Source: Clostridia bacterium (GTDB lineage Bacteria > Bacillota > Clostridia > Lachnospirales > Lachnospiraceae). Taken from it: 35,297 nt of DNA. Location: positions 1 to 35,297 of the forward strand of contig JAQXQS010000179.1 in the NCBI GenBank assembly GCA_029101305.1, read 5' to 3'. The notes beneath the pieces were generated by a model. The model was not told the origin of the DNA, searched no databases, and saw only the letters and a program-made list of their open reading frames with translations. This document shows positions 15,190 through 24,524 of the stretch, piece after piece; positions within the stretch are counted from its first letter, which is position 1; every line of letters begins with the position of its first letter. A program made the translations under genes and the position numbers.

Positions 15190-16092
15190 CTACACTCCCT
15201 CATAATCAAACGCTGGTATAAAGCTTTCCTTCGCAGTCTCTCCCTCTTGGAAATATCCGTTCTCAATTCCAAGCTCCACTGCCGCATCCAATACTTTTTC
15301 ATATTCCCGTCTGGTCACTTTCCGGTTCAGCTCCGGATATTTTTCCTGCTGCCATACAGGCGTATACTGATTCATCACACTGATAAAGACCTTATTTCCA
15401 TAAGTTCTGTGAAGATAGTCCAGTACTGCAATGGAATTCCGGGTATGTCCCGGAAGGATAAGATGCCGTATGATCGTGCCTTTCTGAATGTATCCATCCT
15501 CCCCAAATTCACAGGAACCAGTCTGGCGTACCATTTCTGCAATTGCCGCCTTTGCCACCAGAGGATAATCCTCTGCATGGGAAAAATCCGCCGCCAGCTT
15601 TCCGTCCGCATACTTCATGTCAGGCAGATAAACATCCACATATCCCTCCAGCATACGTAGTGTCCCAACCTGTTCGTATCCACTGGAATTATAGACAACC
15701 GGAAGCCTGAATCCTTTTCCCTTCGCCATCTCCAGTGCCTGAACGATCTGTGGGACATAATGTGCTCCTGTAACCAGATTCAGATTTGCAGCTCCTTTTT
15801 CCTGTAATTCCAGAAAAATTTCTGACAATCGTTCCACTGTAATTTCTTTTCCACAATCTCCTATGGCAATATCGCGATTCTGGCAAAAACAGCACCGAAG
15901 CCCACATCCGGAAAAAAACACTGCCCCGGAGCCTTTTTTCCCTGAAATACAGGGTTCCTCCCACATATGCAGAGCGGCACGGGCAACTCTTACAGTGCTG
16001 TCCATGCCACAATATCCAGGTCTGCCTTCCAGACGGTTCACTTTACATTGCCGGGGACACAAAGTACAGTTTCCAAGTAATTCCTCAAACAT
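15190..16092 (-). CDS. PflA-like radical SAM protein (COG1313/PflX type)
   Basis: Cytoplasmic radical SAM enzyme of 300 aa. The cluster motif CGLRCCFC (Cys63, Cys67, Cys70; CxxxCxxC) follows FFSG. A second set of four Cys at the N-terminus (Cys9, Cys12, Cys16, Cys28 in CTLCPRQCKVNRLEGRPGYCG) is typical of the PflX-type group usually annotated as putative pyruvate formate-lyase activating enzymes; their true substrates are mostly unknown. No glycyl radical enzyme gene is in the window. It starts four bases after the stop of the binding lipoprotein, so it is probably the last gene of that operon. That link looks positional rather than functional. Confidence 0.85.
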   Translation of the reverse strand: MFEELLGNCTLCPRQCKVNRLEGRPGYCGMDSTVRVARAALHMWEEPCISGKKGSGAVFFSGCGLRCCFCQNRDIAIGDCGKEITVERLSEIFLELQEKGAANLNLVTGAHYVPQIVQALEMAKGKGFRLPVVYNSSGYEQVGTLRMLEGYVDVYLPDMKYADGKLAADFSHAEDYPLVAKAAIAEMVRQTGSCEFGEDGYIQKGTIIRHLILPGHTRNSIAVLDYLHRTYGNKVFISVMNQYTPVWQQEKYPELNRKVTRREYEKVLDAAVELGIENGYFQEGETAKESFIPAFDYEGV

Positions 16093-16096
16093 AAAC

Positions 16097-17848
16097 TCAC
16101 GAATTCTCCTCTCTGATCTTCTCTGTCAGTTCCTGTCCCCCTTGTTCATACCATTCCTTTACAAAAGTATCAAAATAATCCAGCGGCTGCTCTCCCATGA
16201 TCATCTGGATAAACGCATTTTTTTCCAGAGTAGCCAGCATATTCGGGACTTCACCATCTAACGCCATCAGATACTGTCGGCGAACCGCCTTATAATGTCC
16301 ATCCACAAGAACACCTACAGCCGAAATCCTGGACTTATATGCAGCCCAGTCCTCTGCAGTTACATTTTCCCCATTCACATATTTCATACAGGCATCATAG
16401 TAAGACTTCTCCAAAGCACTTAAATTGCTCACATTTTGCGTCCCGACCATGACTCTGCGGATATCCTTTGTCACATTGTAAATTGCCTCATTATAATCCA
16501 CATTGATCACCAGCGGGCGGGCAGTGGGATCCACATTCAGGGCAAAATAACTGTTTATCTCATCTGTATTTTCCACATCCTCAAACCGGCTGTAGTCAAA
16601 CAATACACTGATAATTTTCATCACGATTTCCGGATGTTCATATCCTTTTCGTACCACTACATACTTATTATCCATAAAAGAAGCATAAACATTGTCCTTT
16701 TCCTGATAATCGGCTGTGAGATAATAAGGTTCCCAGTCTGCCTCTGGGTCATTTTCGATTTCATCCATAAGCGGATTATTCGGCGCCCACCAAAGACCAA
16801 AAAATGCACCACACTTTCCCTCTACCACAAGATCCCGGAGATTATTCTGGGCACGGAGTGCAAAATTCTGATCCAGGATTCCCCTCTCATAAAGTTCACG
16901 AAGATAGGCAACTGCAGATCTGGTTTCTTCTGTCAGGGAACCATATACAATCTCTCCATTTTCATCCTTGATCCACCGTCTTGGATATGCATAAAATTTC
17001 TCAAAAACAGGCTCTACAGAATAGTTCTGGCTGGTATTGGATACAAAGTTCGTATCACAGACCAGTCCAACCGGTTCCTCTCCTTCTTCAGCGCCCATCC
17101 GGTTTTCCTGGAAGCACTGGATAATGTCCATAGCCTCTTCCAGAGTATCTGGTTCTTCCAACCCCAGTTGTTCCATCCAGTCCTTCCTCATCCACAAAAG
17201 ACAAGGTCCATGGTCGATTACTGCCTCCGGCAGTGCCATAAGCTTACCGTCAAAAGTTCCTGCACCAAGAAGCTGGGGACCGTAGCTGTTGTACATGGCC
17301 TTGATCCTGGGCGAGGTACAATTGGCATAAACCTTTGTCAGATCCTCCACCAGATCATTTTCCACAAGAGTATTTAAAGTTTCACGGTCGGAAACCACCA
17401 GCACATCCGGCAAAGTGTGGTCATTTACCAGCACATTCACATAAGCATTGTACCGGTCTTCCCGCTCCATATAAGTATTTTTATTCTGGATATTCAGAAT
17501 TTCCTTCAGATACCTGGTGTAAGCATTGTCTTCGTAGGTATTGCCCTCTGGCAGGTTGGAATTGTTCGCCCCGCTGATCTGCCCAAGGGTATACGTCACA
17601 AGCTCCGGATATTTTCCATAAGGGGTTGTCGCTGCCTTTTTTTCTTCCCATTCTATATTGTCATCATCGCTCTCATCAGCAGCCGGAATATTATTCTGCT
17701 CCCCATCCCGGACACTATCCTGCGCACTGTTTTGCGTTTCACTTCTAATTCCTTCCGTCTCATTTTTACCGGCATCTTTGCATCCAGCAAGAGAGGCAGC
17801 CATGGAAAAAGCCATTCCCAGCACAAAGATTCTCCATCTGTTATTCAC
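16097..17848 (-). CDS. Solute-binding lipoprotein coupled to the YesM-type kinase
   Basis: Extracytoplasmic family 1 solute-binding protein of 583 aa, close in size to LplA/LipO-type oligosaccharide binders. The signal peptide ends in lipobox SLAGC, with Cys23 as lipid anchor. The mature part starts with an acidic linker and contains SBP-like stretches (DVLVVSDRETLNTLVENDLVEDLT, MALPEAVIDHGPCLLWMRKDWMEQLGL). I chose the GTG at 17848: it gives a textbook lipoprotein signal, has GGTGG five bases upstream, and overlaps the kinase stop by eight bases. A longer reading (to 17944) would bury the signal peptide behind 32 extra residues. No permease genes lie beside it, so it may present a ligand to the kinase rather than feed a transporter (inference), or work with the upstream permeases. 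Confidence 0.85.
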   Translation of the reverse strand: MNNRWRIFVLGMAFSMAASLAGCKDAGKNETEGIRSETQNSAQDSVRDGEQNNIPAADESDDDNIEWEEKKAATTPYGKYPELVTYTLGQISGANNSNLPEGNTYEDNAYTRYLKEILNIQNKNTYMEREDRYNAYVNVLVNDHTLPDVLVVSDRETLNTLVENDLVEDLTKVYANCTSPRIKAMYNSYGPQLLGAGTFDGKLMALPEAVIDHGPCLLWMRKDWMEQLGLEEPDTLEEAMDIIQCFQENRMGAEEGEEPVGLVCDTNFVSNTSQNYSVEPVFEKFYAYPRRWIKDENGEIVYGSLTEETRSAVAYLRELYERGILDQNFALRAQNNLRDLVVEGKCGAFFGLWWAPNNPLMDEIENDPEADWEPYYLTADYQEKDNVYASFMDNKYVVVRKGYEHPEIVMKIISVLFDYSRFEDVENTDEINSYFALNVDPTARPLVINVDYNEAIYNVTKDIRRVMVGTQNVSNLSALEKSYYDACMKYVNGENVTAEDWAAYKSRISAVGVLVDGHYKAVRRQYLMALDGEVPNMLATLEKNAFIQMIMGEQPLDYFDTFVKEWYEQGGQELTEKIREENS

Positions 17849-19667
17849 TTTTTCCACCACCCTCTCTATTCTTTCCATCCGCTGTCTCTGAGTCCTGCAA
17901 ATACTTCTTTGCGGAAAATTCTCCTGCTGCGATAGTCTTCTCATCTGCTTTTTCCCTGGGAATACGCATTTCCACTCTTGTCCCCTGGGTTATTTTACTA
18001 AGCACGCGGATTCCATATTTCTCTCCATACAGAAGCTGCATTCTGTCGTTTACATTCTTAAGTCCATATCCGGAAGCCTGATAGGTTACCAGCTTATCCG
18101 CTTCCTCCTGTTCCATTCCAGGTCCATTGTCCTCTACTGCCAGAAGAACATCCTCCCCATCCTTTACAAAGAACAGCTTCAGGATCTTTTCTCCTTCTTC
18201 TTTCATATCAAGGCCATGCTCCAGCGCATTCTCCACAACCGGCTGCAAAAGCAGCTTCGGCACAATATCTCCCTTTACCTCTGGATCAATATCCCAGATA
18301 ACCTGGAAATCATTATCATGCATAACCAGCTGGATATCCAGATATGCCTTAATATTCTGAATGCAGTTATCTACCGTAACCATATCCTGTCCCTTGCTTA
18401 AAGCAGTACGATAAAACATAGAAAGAGACAAGGTTACCCTGCTGATTTCCTTCTGATTGCTGCGAATAGCCATCCAGTTAATAACAGACAGGGAATTATA
18501 CAGGAAATGAGGATTGATCTGGGCAGTCAAGGCCTTCAGTTCAAACTCCTTAAGTGCGATCTTATTTTCATACACCTCATGAATCAGACGATTGATCTCA
18601 TCCATCATGCTGCGGAAGCTGCGCACAAGAAGACCGATCTCATCACCAGAGTCACTGTCCACCGTAACCTCGCGGCTTCCCTGATTCACACGGTTCATGT
18701 TGGCCGTAAGCTCCTCGATTTTTTTTGTAAAAATTCTGGAAAAAGAAAGCCCCAGTATCAAAATAATCGCTACACAGGCCACGATCAGCGGAATCTCACT
18801 GACCAGGATTCCCGACACAGAACTGTCCACCGCAGACTGTTGTTTATATAAATAAAAACTCCAGCCACAGGTTGTATTTTCTCGTTTCACATATGCATAA
18901 TCCTTCTGACCGTTTTCCAGCATATTTCTGGAAACCATACGTTCTTCGTCAGATACTGCACCTTCAGAAACATATCCCTCGATTTCTTTCTGAAAAATCA
19001 CATTTCCATCCTTATCCAGGATCATACCTCCTGATTCCGTGGAAATAATGTTCTCAAAGGGCTGGAAGATTTTATTATAATCCAGGGTAACACAAAGAAC
19101 TGCAGTCTGTGCTTTTCCCTCGTAAATTCTTCTTACCGCTGCAATTTCCGGCTTTTTGCTGTCTACAACCCACTGAACGAAAACATCATCCGCCAGCTTA
19201 TCATACCACCATTCCTTATCCACCTCAGACAATGGAACAAGTGTATATTCATGACGCACCTTGATACTGTTTGCAAACAGCTGGATCTGCGTAATCGCAT
19301 CGTGATAGGATTTTGGCACAGACAAAAGAGGATCTGCCACCTCTGTATATTTCTTATAGGCATAGTAATTGTCCATATTTTTTTCGGAAATCAGATCCTC
19401 TATATCCGGGGAATAGGTCAGATAATTTAACAGACTGGAAAAGACCTCTATCTGGCTGTCAATTCCCTCTCCCGTCTGTTCCAGGATGGACGACATATCC
19501 TCCATTTCCTTTTCCCTAAGCAGGCTGCTCATGCGGTCATGGCTGTACCACACAAGCAGTATCATGGGCACAAGGCTTGCTGTCACAAGAAGAAGGGTCA
19601 GCTTGTGACGATATTTCATATTCTTAAATTTATTCTTTATGGCTGCCGGTATTCTCATCTTCTTCAC
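17841..19667 (-). CDS. YesM-type sensor histidine kinase
   Basis: Membrane sensor kinase of the LytS/YesM class. Layout: helix 1 (LTLLLVTASLVPMILLVWY), an extracellular Cache-like domain of about 250 residues, helix 2 (IPLIVACVAIILILGLSF), HAMP, His_kinase domain with the phospho-acceptor His in AQINPHFLYNSL (residue 399 counted from the furthest upstream ATG at 19703), then an ATPase lid with DNGPGM and GYGLKNVNDRM. I placed the start at GTG 19667 because AAAGGA lies just upstream; ATG 19658 and ATG 19703 are alternatives, and all overlap the response regulator end. Coupled before and after: regulator gene upstream, binding lipoprotein downstream. This class usually senses carbohydrates or their binding proteins and controls nearby uptake genes. 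Confidence 0.9.
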   Translation of the reverse strand: MKKMRIPAAIKNKFKNMKYRHKLTLLLVTASLVPMILLVWYSHDRMSSLLREKEMEDMSSILEQTGEGIDSQIEVFSSLLNYLTYSPDIEDLISEKNMDNYYAYKKYTEVADPLLSVPKSYHDAITQIQLFANSIKVRHEYTLVPLSEVDKEWWYDKLADDVFVQWVVDSKKPEIAAVRRIYEGKAQTAVLCVTLDYNKIFQPFENIISTESGGMILDKDGNVIFQKEIEGYVSEGAVSDEERMVSRNMLENGQKDYAYVKRENTTCGWSFYLYKQQSAVDSSVSGILVSEIPLIVACVAIILILGLSFSRIFTKKIEELTANMNRVNQGSREVTVDSDSGDEIGLLVRSFRSMMDEINRLIHEVYENKIALKEFELKALTAQINPHFLYNSLSVINWMAIRSNQKEISRVTLSLSMFYRTALSKGQDMVTVDNCIQNIKAYLDIQLVMHDNDFQVIWDIDPEVKGDIVPKLLLQPVVENALEHGLDMKEEGEKILKLFFVKDGEDVLLAVEDNGPGMEQEEADKLVTYQASGYGLKNVNDRMQLLYGEKYGIRVLSKITQGTRVEMRIPREKADEKTIAAGEFSAKKYLQDSETADGKNREGGGKSE

Positions 19668-21174
19668 CGGTTCCTTTCCGGTAGGATTCCGGACTGCTTC
19701 CATAATACTCCCGGAAGCTTCTGCAGAAATAAGAAACGTTAGGGATTCCTACCTGTTCACTGACCTGTGCAACCTTCATGCTGGAATTGCAAAGAAGCTC
19801 TTTCGCCTTCTCCATTCGTACCACACGGATAAAACGGTTCAGGTTCATGCCGGTCTCTTTTTTGAAAATAAAGCTGAGATAGCCGGAAGACAGATACACC
19901 TTTTCTGCCAGGGTCTCCAGGCTTAAATCTTCCGCATAATGCTGATAAATATAATTCTTTACAGAAGCTACCTCATCCCTGGAACCACTCATGGAACGCT
20001 CCAGAAATGCTTCGTACTCCTTTATATTCTCCTGGGTGATTGCCAGGATCTGCTTCAGATCCGTACAGCTGTACAGCCTTTCCACTTCATGATCCAGCTT
20101 ACGCTCCTCAGAGAACTGATTTTCCTGAAAAAGCTCCTGAATCACATTGGAAAAAACAAATTTCACGTACATAGCAGAAAATCTGGTGTCATTCTCATAT
20201 TTCTTTACCAGGCACTCAAAATGCTTCTTCAGCTGATCCACATCCTTACGGGAAATATCCTCTGAAATCTTCTCCATCAGGCGGGAATCCTGGGTTTCTG
20301 CATTCACCAGCTGATTTTCATCCGTCTCATTGGTAAATACATGTACATCCGGATGATAAAATTTCTCTTCCATCGTCTGCTCCAGCTGGGACATAATCTG
20401 GGGAAGTGCCTCATGTCCTTCAAAGCGGCTGCTCACAGCCAGATGAAAGCTGCCAGAATAGTTCTGCTTCAGAAGGTCATACAAGAGCTTGGCAACCAGC
20501 TGATAATCGCAGTATACGTCTGAAAAAAATAATACAGACTGTCTGGTATTCAGATTCAGATAGAAGAATTTGCGGTGTAATCCCTGCATAAGCTGCTCAT
20601 CAATATCATCCGGAGCCACATCAAAAAACGCCTTGTCCGCTTCAATGAGAATCGCACAATGCCACTGCTCCCAGCTTGATCTTTCCAGGATTTCTCCTGC
20701 TTTTTTCAATATTTCTTCATTGCCGGAATACAGATATGTCTGAAGAAAATACTGCAACAGAAAATTCTGCTCACGCTCTGCTTTTTGCTTCTGGGACTGG
20801 ACATTTAATATTTCCGCTTTTATTTTCCCGATGGTTTCATGAAACGTATCCGGATCCACCGGCTTGAGCACGTAGTCTTTTACTCCGTAACGCATAGCCT
20901 CCTGCGCAAAAGAAAAATCACTGTATCCGCTAAAGATCACGATTGGAAGATCAGGATTCTCCTCTCTTGCCTTCCCAGCCAATTCCAGGCCATCCATATG
21001 GGGCATTTTTATATCCGTCAAAAGAAAATCGATTTTTTGGGTGCGCAGAATGGTCAAGGCCTGCTTTCCATTAGAGGCTTCATAAATCTCATATTCTCCC
21101 TCTTCCATAGATAAAAGGAATTTGATTCCCTCACGTTCAATTTTTTCGTCATCTGTAATCAAAACTTTGTACAT
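19630..21174 (-). CDS. YesN-type response regulator (receiver plus AraC HTH)
   Basis: Cytoplasmic transcription regulator of 514 aa. Receiver domain at residues 1-120: acidic pocket TDDE, phospho-acceptor Asp54 in LLTDIKMPHMDG, conserved Lys104 in YVLKPVD. A middle helical region of about 280 residues follows, and an AraC-type double helix-turn-helix at about 405-505 (LSLETLAEKVYLSSGYLSFIFKKETG, then VAQVSEQVGIPNVSYFCRSFREYYG, ending SPESYRK). Its partner is the kinase directly downstream, whose gene overlaps its end. Likely target: the adjacent ABC operon. The 170 bases upstream contain an intercistronic hairpin and a TAACTGTTC/GAACAGTTA inverted repeat; I found no convincing sigma-A promoter. 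Confidence 0.93.
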   Translation of the reverse strand: MYKVLITDDEKIEREGIKFLLSMEEGEYEIYEASNGKQALTILRTQKIDFLLTDIKMPHMDGLELAGKAREENPDLPIVIFSGYSDFSFAQEAMRYGVKDYVLKPVDPDTFHETIGKIKAEILNVQSQKQKAEREQNFLLQYFLQTYLYSGNEEILKKAGEILERSSWEQWHCAILIEADKAFFDVAPDDIDEQLMQGLHRKFFYLNLNTRQSVLFFSDVYCDYQLVAKLLYDLLKQNYSGSFHLAVSSRFEGHEALPQIMSQLEQTMEEKFYHPDVHVFTNETDENQLVNAETQDSRLMEKISEDISRKDVDQLKKHFECLVKKYENDTRFSAMYVKFVFSNVIQELFQENQFSEERKLDHEVERLYSCTDLKQILAITQENIKEYEAFLERSMSGSRDEVASVKNYIYQHYAEDLSLETLAEKVYLSSGYLSFIFKKETGMNLNRFIRVVRMEKAKELLCNSSMKVAQVSEQVGIPNVSYFCRSFREYYGSSPESYRKGTGEEDENTGSHKE

Positions 21175-21203
21175 ATCTGTGTACTCCGATCTTCATTATT
21201 TTA

Positions 21204-21239
21204 TAACTGTTCTATAAATCATCAGGCTCTGAACAGTTA
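21204..21239. repeat. TAACTGTTC/GAACAGTTA inverted repeat upstream of the regulator gene
   Basis: Perfect nine-base arms (21204-21212 and 21231-21239) with an 18-base spacer, about 30 bases before the regulator start. The same TAACTG/CAGTTA core recurs at 12508-12527 and 28190-28228. Confidence 0.6.
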
Positions 21240-21256
21240 ACTTTTTTGATATAAAG

Positions 21257-21298
21257 ATAAAGATAGCCCTCTGCATTTTTGCAAAGAACTATCTTTAT
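21257..21298 (-). terminator. Intercistronic hairpin between permease and regulator genes
   Basis: ATAAAGATAG pairs with CTATCTTTAT, with an inner CTTTGCA/TGCAGAG stem. On the minus strand it is followed by T-rich sequence without a clean run. It may end most permease transcripts or set the ratio of permease to regulator message. Confidence 0.5.
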
Positions 21299-21344
21299 TT
21301 TAACATCCAGGTGTCATATTGAAAAGGGAATTTTTTCCAGATTA

Positions 21345-22181
21345 TCAGCCTTTTACCGCACCGGCAACAACACCCTCAATAATGTATTTCTGGCAGACCA
21401 GATAAACAATAACAATCGGAATGATATCGATCATAATACATGCCATCATCGGTCCCATCTGTACATGTCCATAGCTTCCACGGAAATACTGAATCGCCAT
21501 GGGAATAGTTTTGTAATTTTTGATATCCAGAACCAGTGTTGGAAGAAGGTAATCATTCCATACCCACATCAGCTCCAGAATAGCGGTAGAAATAATCGTT
21601 GGCTTCAGGATCGGGATCAGGATTTTGAAATAAACCTGCAAAGGACTGCAGCCATCAATCATTGCAGCCTCCTCAATTTCAAGAGGACTTCCTTTTACAA
21701 AACCGGTAAACATGAATACTGCAAGTCCAGCACCAAAACCAAGATAAACAATACAAATGGTGTATGGATTATTCAGACATAATGTATCTGCTGTTTTTGC
21801 CAGGGTAAACATTACCATCTGGAAAGGAACAACCATACTAAACACGCAAAGGTAATATAAAACCTTGGAGAGCAGTCCATTTACACGGACAATATACCAT
21901 GCACACATAGAACAGCAAAGTAAAATCAGAATAACAGACATTACAGAAATTACAAGGCTATACCAGAAAGATTTCAGGAAATCCATCTGTGTCACACTGG
22001 TGATAAAGTTGTGGATACCATTCCAGGTTTCCGCTGTCGGAAGCTGGAACACACCGGAAGTAGTGATCGCAGACTCCACTTTCAGGGAGTTAAACAGGAT
22101 CATAACGATGGGATAGATCCAGATAATTGAAATAATGGAAAGGATTATGGTCGGAATAATACTTTTTTTCTTATCTGCCAT
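21345..22181 (-). CDS. Carbohydrate ABC transporter permease, MalG-like
   Basis: Inner permease of a CUT1-type sugar importer, 278 aa, six hydrophobic helices. The EAA loop that docks the ATPase is present as EIEEAAMIDGCSPLQVYFK with the conserved Gly. The C-terminus (KYIIEGVVAGAVKG) is typical of MalG-type subunits. Its ATG overlaps the stop of the partner permease by one base (TAATG), a sign of coupled synthesis. No ATPase gene lies in the operon, so a shared MsmX-type ATPase encoded elsewhere is probably used, as is common in Firmicutes. Confidence 0.93.
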   Translation of the reverse strand: MADKKKSIIPTIILSIISIIWIYPIVMILFNSLKVESAITTSGVFQLPTAETWNGIHNFITSVTQMDFLKSFWYSLVISVMSVILILLCCSMCAWYIVRVNGLLSKVLYYLCVFSMVVPFQMVMFTLAKTADTLCLNNPYTICIVYLGFGAGLAVFMFTGFVKGSPLEIEEAAMIDGCSPLQVYFKILIPILKPTIISTAILELMWVWNDYLLPTLVLDIKNYKTIPMAIQYFRGSYGHVQMGPMMACIMIDIIPIVIVYLVCQKYIIEGVVAGAVKG

Positions 22182-23035
22182 TATGCCTGCACCTCCTTAG
22201 ATGATGTTGCACGAAGCTGGATCAGGGCGATCACAACAACCAGTACAAAGAATACAACTGCTTTTGCCTGGCCGATACCCTTCCATGCCGGGCCGCTTCG
22301 TCCATAAAATGTATCATAAATGTTCAGAGCCAGCAACTGGGACTGCTTTCCAGGATCTCCACCTGTAAGGGAAAGGTTCTGGTCGAACATCTTGAATCCG
22401 TTTGTAAGAGTAAGGAATGTACAAATGGTAACAGATGGCATGATCATCGGAATCTTGATCTTGAACAGGATCTGTCTTGCTGTTGCACCATCGATCTGTG
22501 CTGCCTCGATAAGATCCGGAGATACATTGTTAAGACCAGCTACATAAATGATCATCATATATCCGATCTGCTGCCATAACAGAAGAACGATCATTCCAAT
22601 AAAACCATTGGTTGCAGACAGTTTCAGAAGAGGCTGTCCCCACATAGAAAGCAGACCATTTAACAGTGTCTGCCAGATATAACCAAGTACAATACCACCG
22701 ATCAGGTTTGGCATAAAAAATACGGTACGGAACACATTGGTTCCCTTATAGCCCTTGGTAAGGGCAAGTGCAATGGCAAATGCCAGCACATTGATCAGAA
22801 TACTGGAAACAAATGCAAATACTACAGTCAGCCAGAATGCATGACTGAAATCACCACCGATAAAAATCTTTTTATAGTTGGAAAGTCCAACCCAGACCAC
22901 GTCTTTTACAGTTGTAAATTTACAAAATGAAAGATAAATGCCCCAGATAAACGGCCATAAAAAGCCAATGATAAACGCTGCCAGCGTAGGCAGAACAAAT
23001 ACCGGCCACCATTTTTTCAGAGATTTTCCTACCAT
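22181..23035 (-). CDS. Carbohydrate ABC transporter permease, MalF-like
   Basis: First permease of the CUT1-type sugar importer, 284 aa, six membrane helices with a short N-terminus rather than the long MalF insertion. The EAA loop reads LIEAAQIDGATARQILFKIKIPMI. The strong ribosome site AGGAGGAG precedes the ATG at 23035. It sits about 210 bases after the binding protein gene, across a hairpin, and directly before the MalG-like partner. Confidence 0.93.
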   Translation of the reverse strand: MVGKSLKKWWPVFVLPTLAAFIIGFLWPFIWGIYLSFCKFTTVKDVVWVGLSNYKKIFIGGDFSHAFWLTVVFAFVSSILINVLAFAIALALTKGYKGTNVFRTVFFMPNLIGGIVLGYIWQTLLNGLLSMWGQPLLKLSATNGFIGMIVLLLWQQIGYMMIIYVAGLNNVSPDLIEAAQIDGATARQILFKIKIPMIMPSVTICTFLTLTNGFKMFDQNLSLTGGDPGKQSQLLALNIYDTFYGRSGPAWKGIGQAKAVVFFVLVVVIALIQLRATSSKEVQA

Positions 23036-23135
23036 TTTTCACTCCTCCTTTTCCTGCCACGACACCTTTTAATCAATAACAGTTCTGCACTTTTTTAGTT
23101 TCCCAGACTGTTACTTCCTGTTCTTTTCCCAACAA

Positions 23136-23170
23136 AACAGGGAGACTGTATTTTGCCTCCCCACCCTGTT
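23136..23170 (-). terminator. Intercistronic hairpin after the binding protein gene
   Basis: AACAGGG and CCCTGTT arms enclose a loop of about 20 bases containing GGAG/CTCC. It is placed between the binding protein and the permeases, where a partial terminator commonly keeps binding protein message in excess. Confidence 0.45.
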
Positions 23171-23246
23171 CACCATTCTATATTATGTCATGAGATTTCT
23201 CCCTGCCATATTATATGCTGTTGGAAAGAAATTTATTACCAGATTC

Positions 23247-24524
23247 TTATTCAGAAAGAGCTTTCTCAGTTGCCCAATTGTCAACGAATGCGGAAACTAC
23301 ATCATCCCAGGAACCGCTTCCTGCTGCATATAATGTAAGTGCTGTACCAAGACCGTTCTTCCACTCTTCAGATGGCATTGTTGTGAAGTTCCATGATACA
23401 GGTGTAAGACCAGCTGCTGTATACTCTGCATCCTGTTTTACAAATACGTTTGTGGACTCCTGTGCTGTTTTGAAAGGAATTGTGAAGCCCATGTCTTCTG
23501 ACATAGCCTTTGTTCCATCCTCAGAAGTTACACACCAGTTCATGAAATCAAGTGTTGCCTGGATATCTTCCTCGGAAGCTTCTTTGTTTACACACCAGAA
23601 GTTCTCTGTACCGGTTGCAAGGCCTTCGTTCTCATCATCAACACCAAAATAAATCGGGATCATAGCCAGCTCGTCATCACTGTATGTCTTGGACAGTTCG
23701 CCATATTCCCAGGAACCATTCTGATAGAATACTGCATCTCCGTTGATAAACTCGTTACGGGAGTCATCTGCTGTCTTAGCAGAAAGCTCTGCTCCATCGC
23801 AGGTAGAATCTGTAATATAAAGATCAAATACATTCTTGTAATTGTCAAGGTATGTTCCCTTGATTGCATCTGTATCATCGATGCCATCTGCCTGATACTC
23901 ATAGTAGATTGGAAGGTTTGCAAGGTGTGTTTTGAATCTCCAGTCAGAGGATCCATCCATACCAGCGCTTGTGAAAGCACCTTTCACTCCAAGCTCATCT
24001 TTTCTTGCCTGGATATCATCAGCAACCTTTTTCAGATCATCAAAGCTCTTAATATCGTCTACTGTGTAACCAGCTTTTTCCAGTAAGGTTTTGTTTACGA
24101 TCAGTCCATAGGACTCGATTACGTATGCAATACCATCAACTGCATCACCGTCTTTTACAGTGTAGGCATCAGATGTAAGCTGTGAGTAGATATCAGATCC
24201 GGACAGATCATAGCAATAATCCTTCCAGTTCTTAAGTCCTACAGGTCCGTTTACCTGGAAAAGTGTAGGAGCATCGCTCTTAGCCATCTCAGACTGAAGT
24301 GTGGTCTCATACTGTCCGGAAGCTGCTGTAACAACTGTTACCGGAACGCCAGTCTCTTCTGTATATTTAGCTGCCAGATTCTGCCAAGCTTCATCCTGCT
24401 CTGGTTTGAAGTTTAAGTAGTAAACCTTTCCAGCTGCATCATCAGCCATAACCGGTAATACCGGTACCATAGAAGTTGCCATAACTGCGCTAAGTCCCAT
24501 TGCTGCGATTTTTCTCATCTTCAT
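23247..24524 (-). CDS. Extracellular sugar-binding protein of the ABC importer
   Basis: Family 1 solute-binding protein, 425 aa, first gene of the importer operon. Signal peptide: MKMRKIAAMGLSAVMATS, then VMADDA at the likely cleavage site. There is no Cys in or near the signal region, so the usual lipobox of Gram-positive binding proteins is missing. Mature landmarks are VYYLNFKPEQDEAW, APTLFQVNGPVGL, GIAYVIESYGLIVNKTLLEKAGY and GSWEYGEL, as in maltose, raffinose or alpha-glucoside binders. GGAGAG precedes the ATG at 24524. The neighbouring GH13 enzyme makes a maltodextrin-type ligand plausible (inference). Confidence 0.9.
   Translation of the reverse strand: MKMRKIAAMGLSAVMATSMVPVLPVMADDAAGKVYYLNFKPEQDEAWQNLAAKYTEETGVPVTVVTAASGQYETTLQSEMAKSDAPTLFQVNGPVGLKNWKDYCYDLSGSDIYSQLTSDAYTVKDGDAVDGIAYVIESYGLIVNKTLLEKAGYTVDDIKSFDDLKKVADDIQARKDELGVKGAFTSAGMDGSSDWRFKTHLANLPIYYEYQADGIDDTDAIKGTYLDNYKNVFDLYITDSTCDGAELSAKTADDSRNEFINGDAVFYQNGSWEYGELSKTYSDDELAMIPIYFGVDDENEGLATGTENFWCVNKEASEEDIQATLDFMNWCVTSEDGTKAMSEDMGFTIPFKTAQESTNVFVKQDAEYTAAGLTPVSWNFTTMPSEEWKNGLGTALTLYAAGSGSWDDVVSAFVDNWATEKALSE

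Noticed and set aside
16436-17377. Plus-strand open frame of 313 codons
   Set aside because: Lies opposite the binding lipoprotein and shows no family signature or ribosome site.
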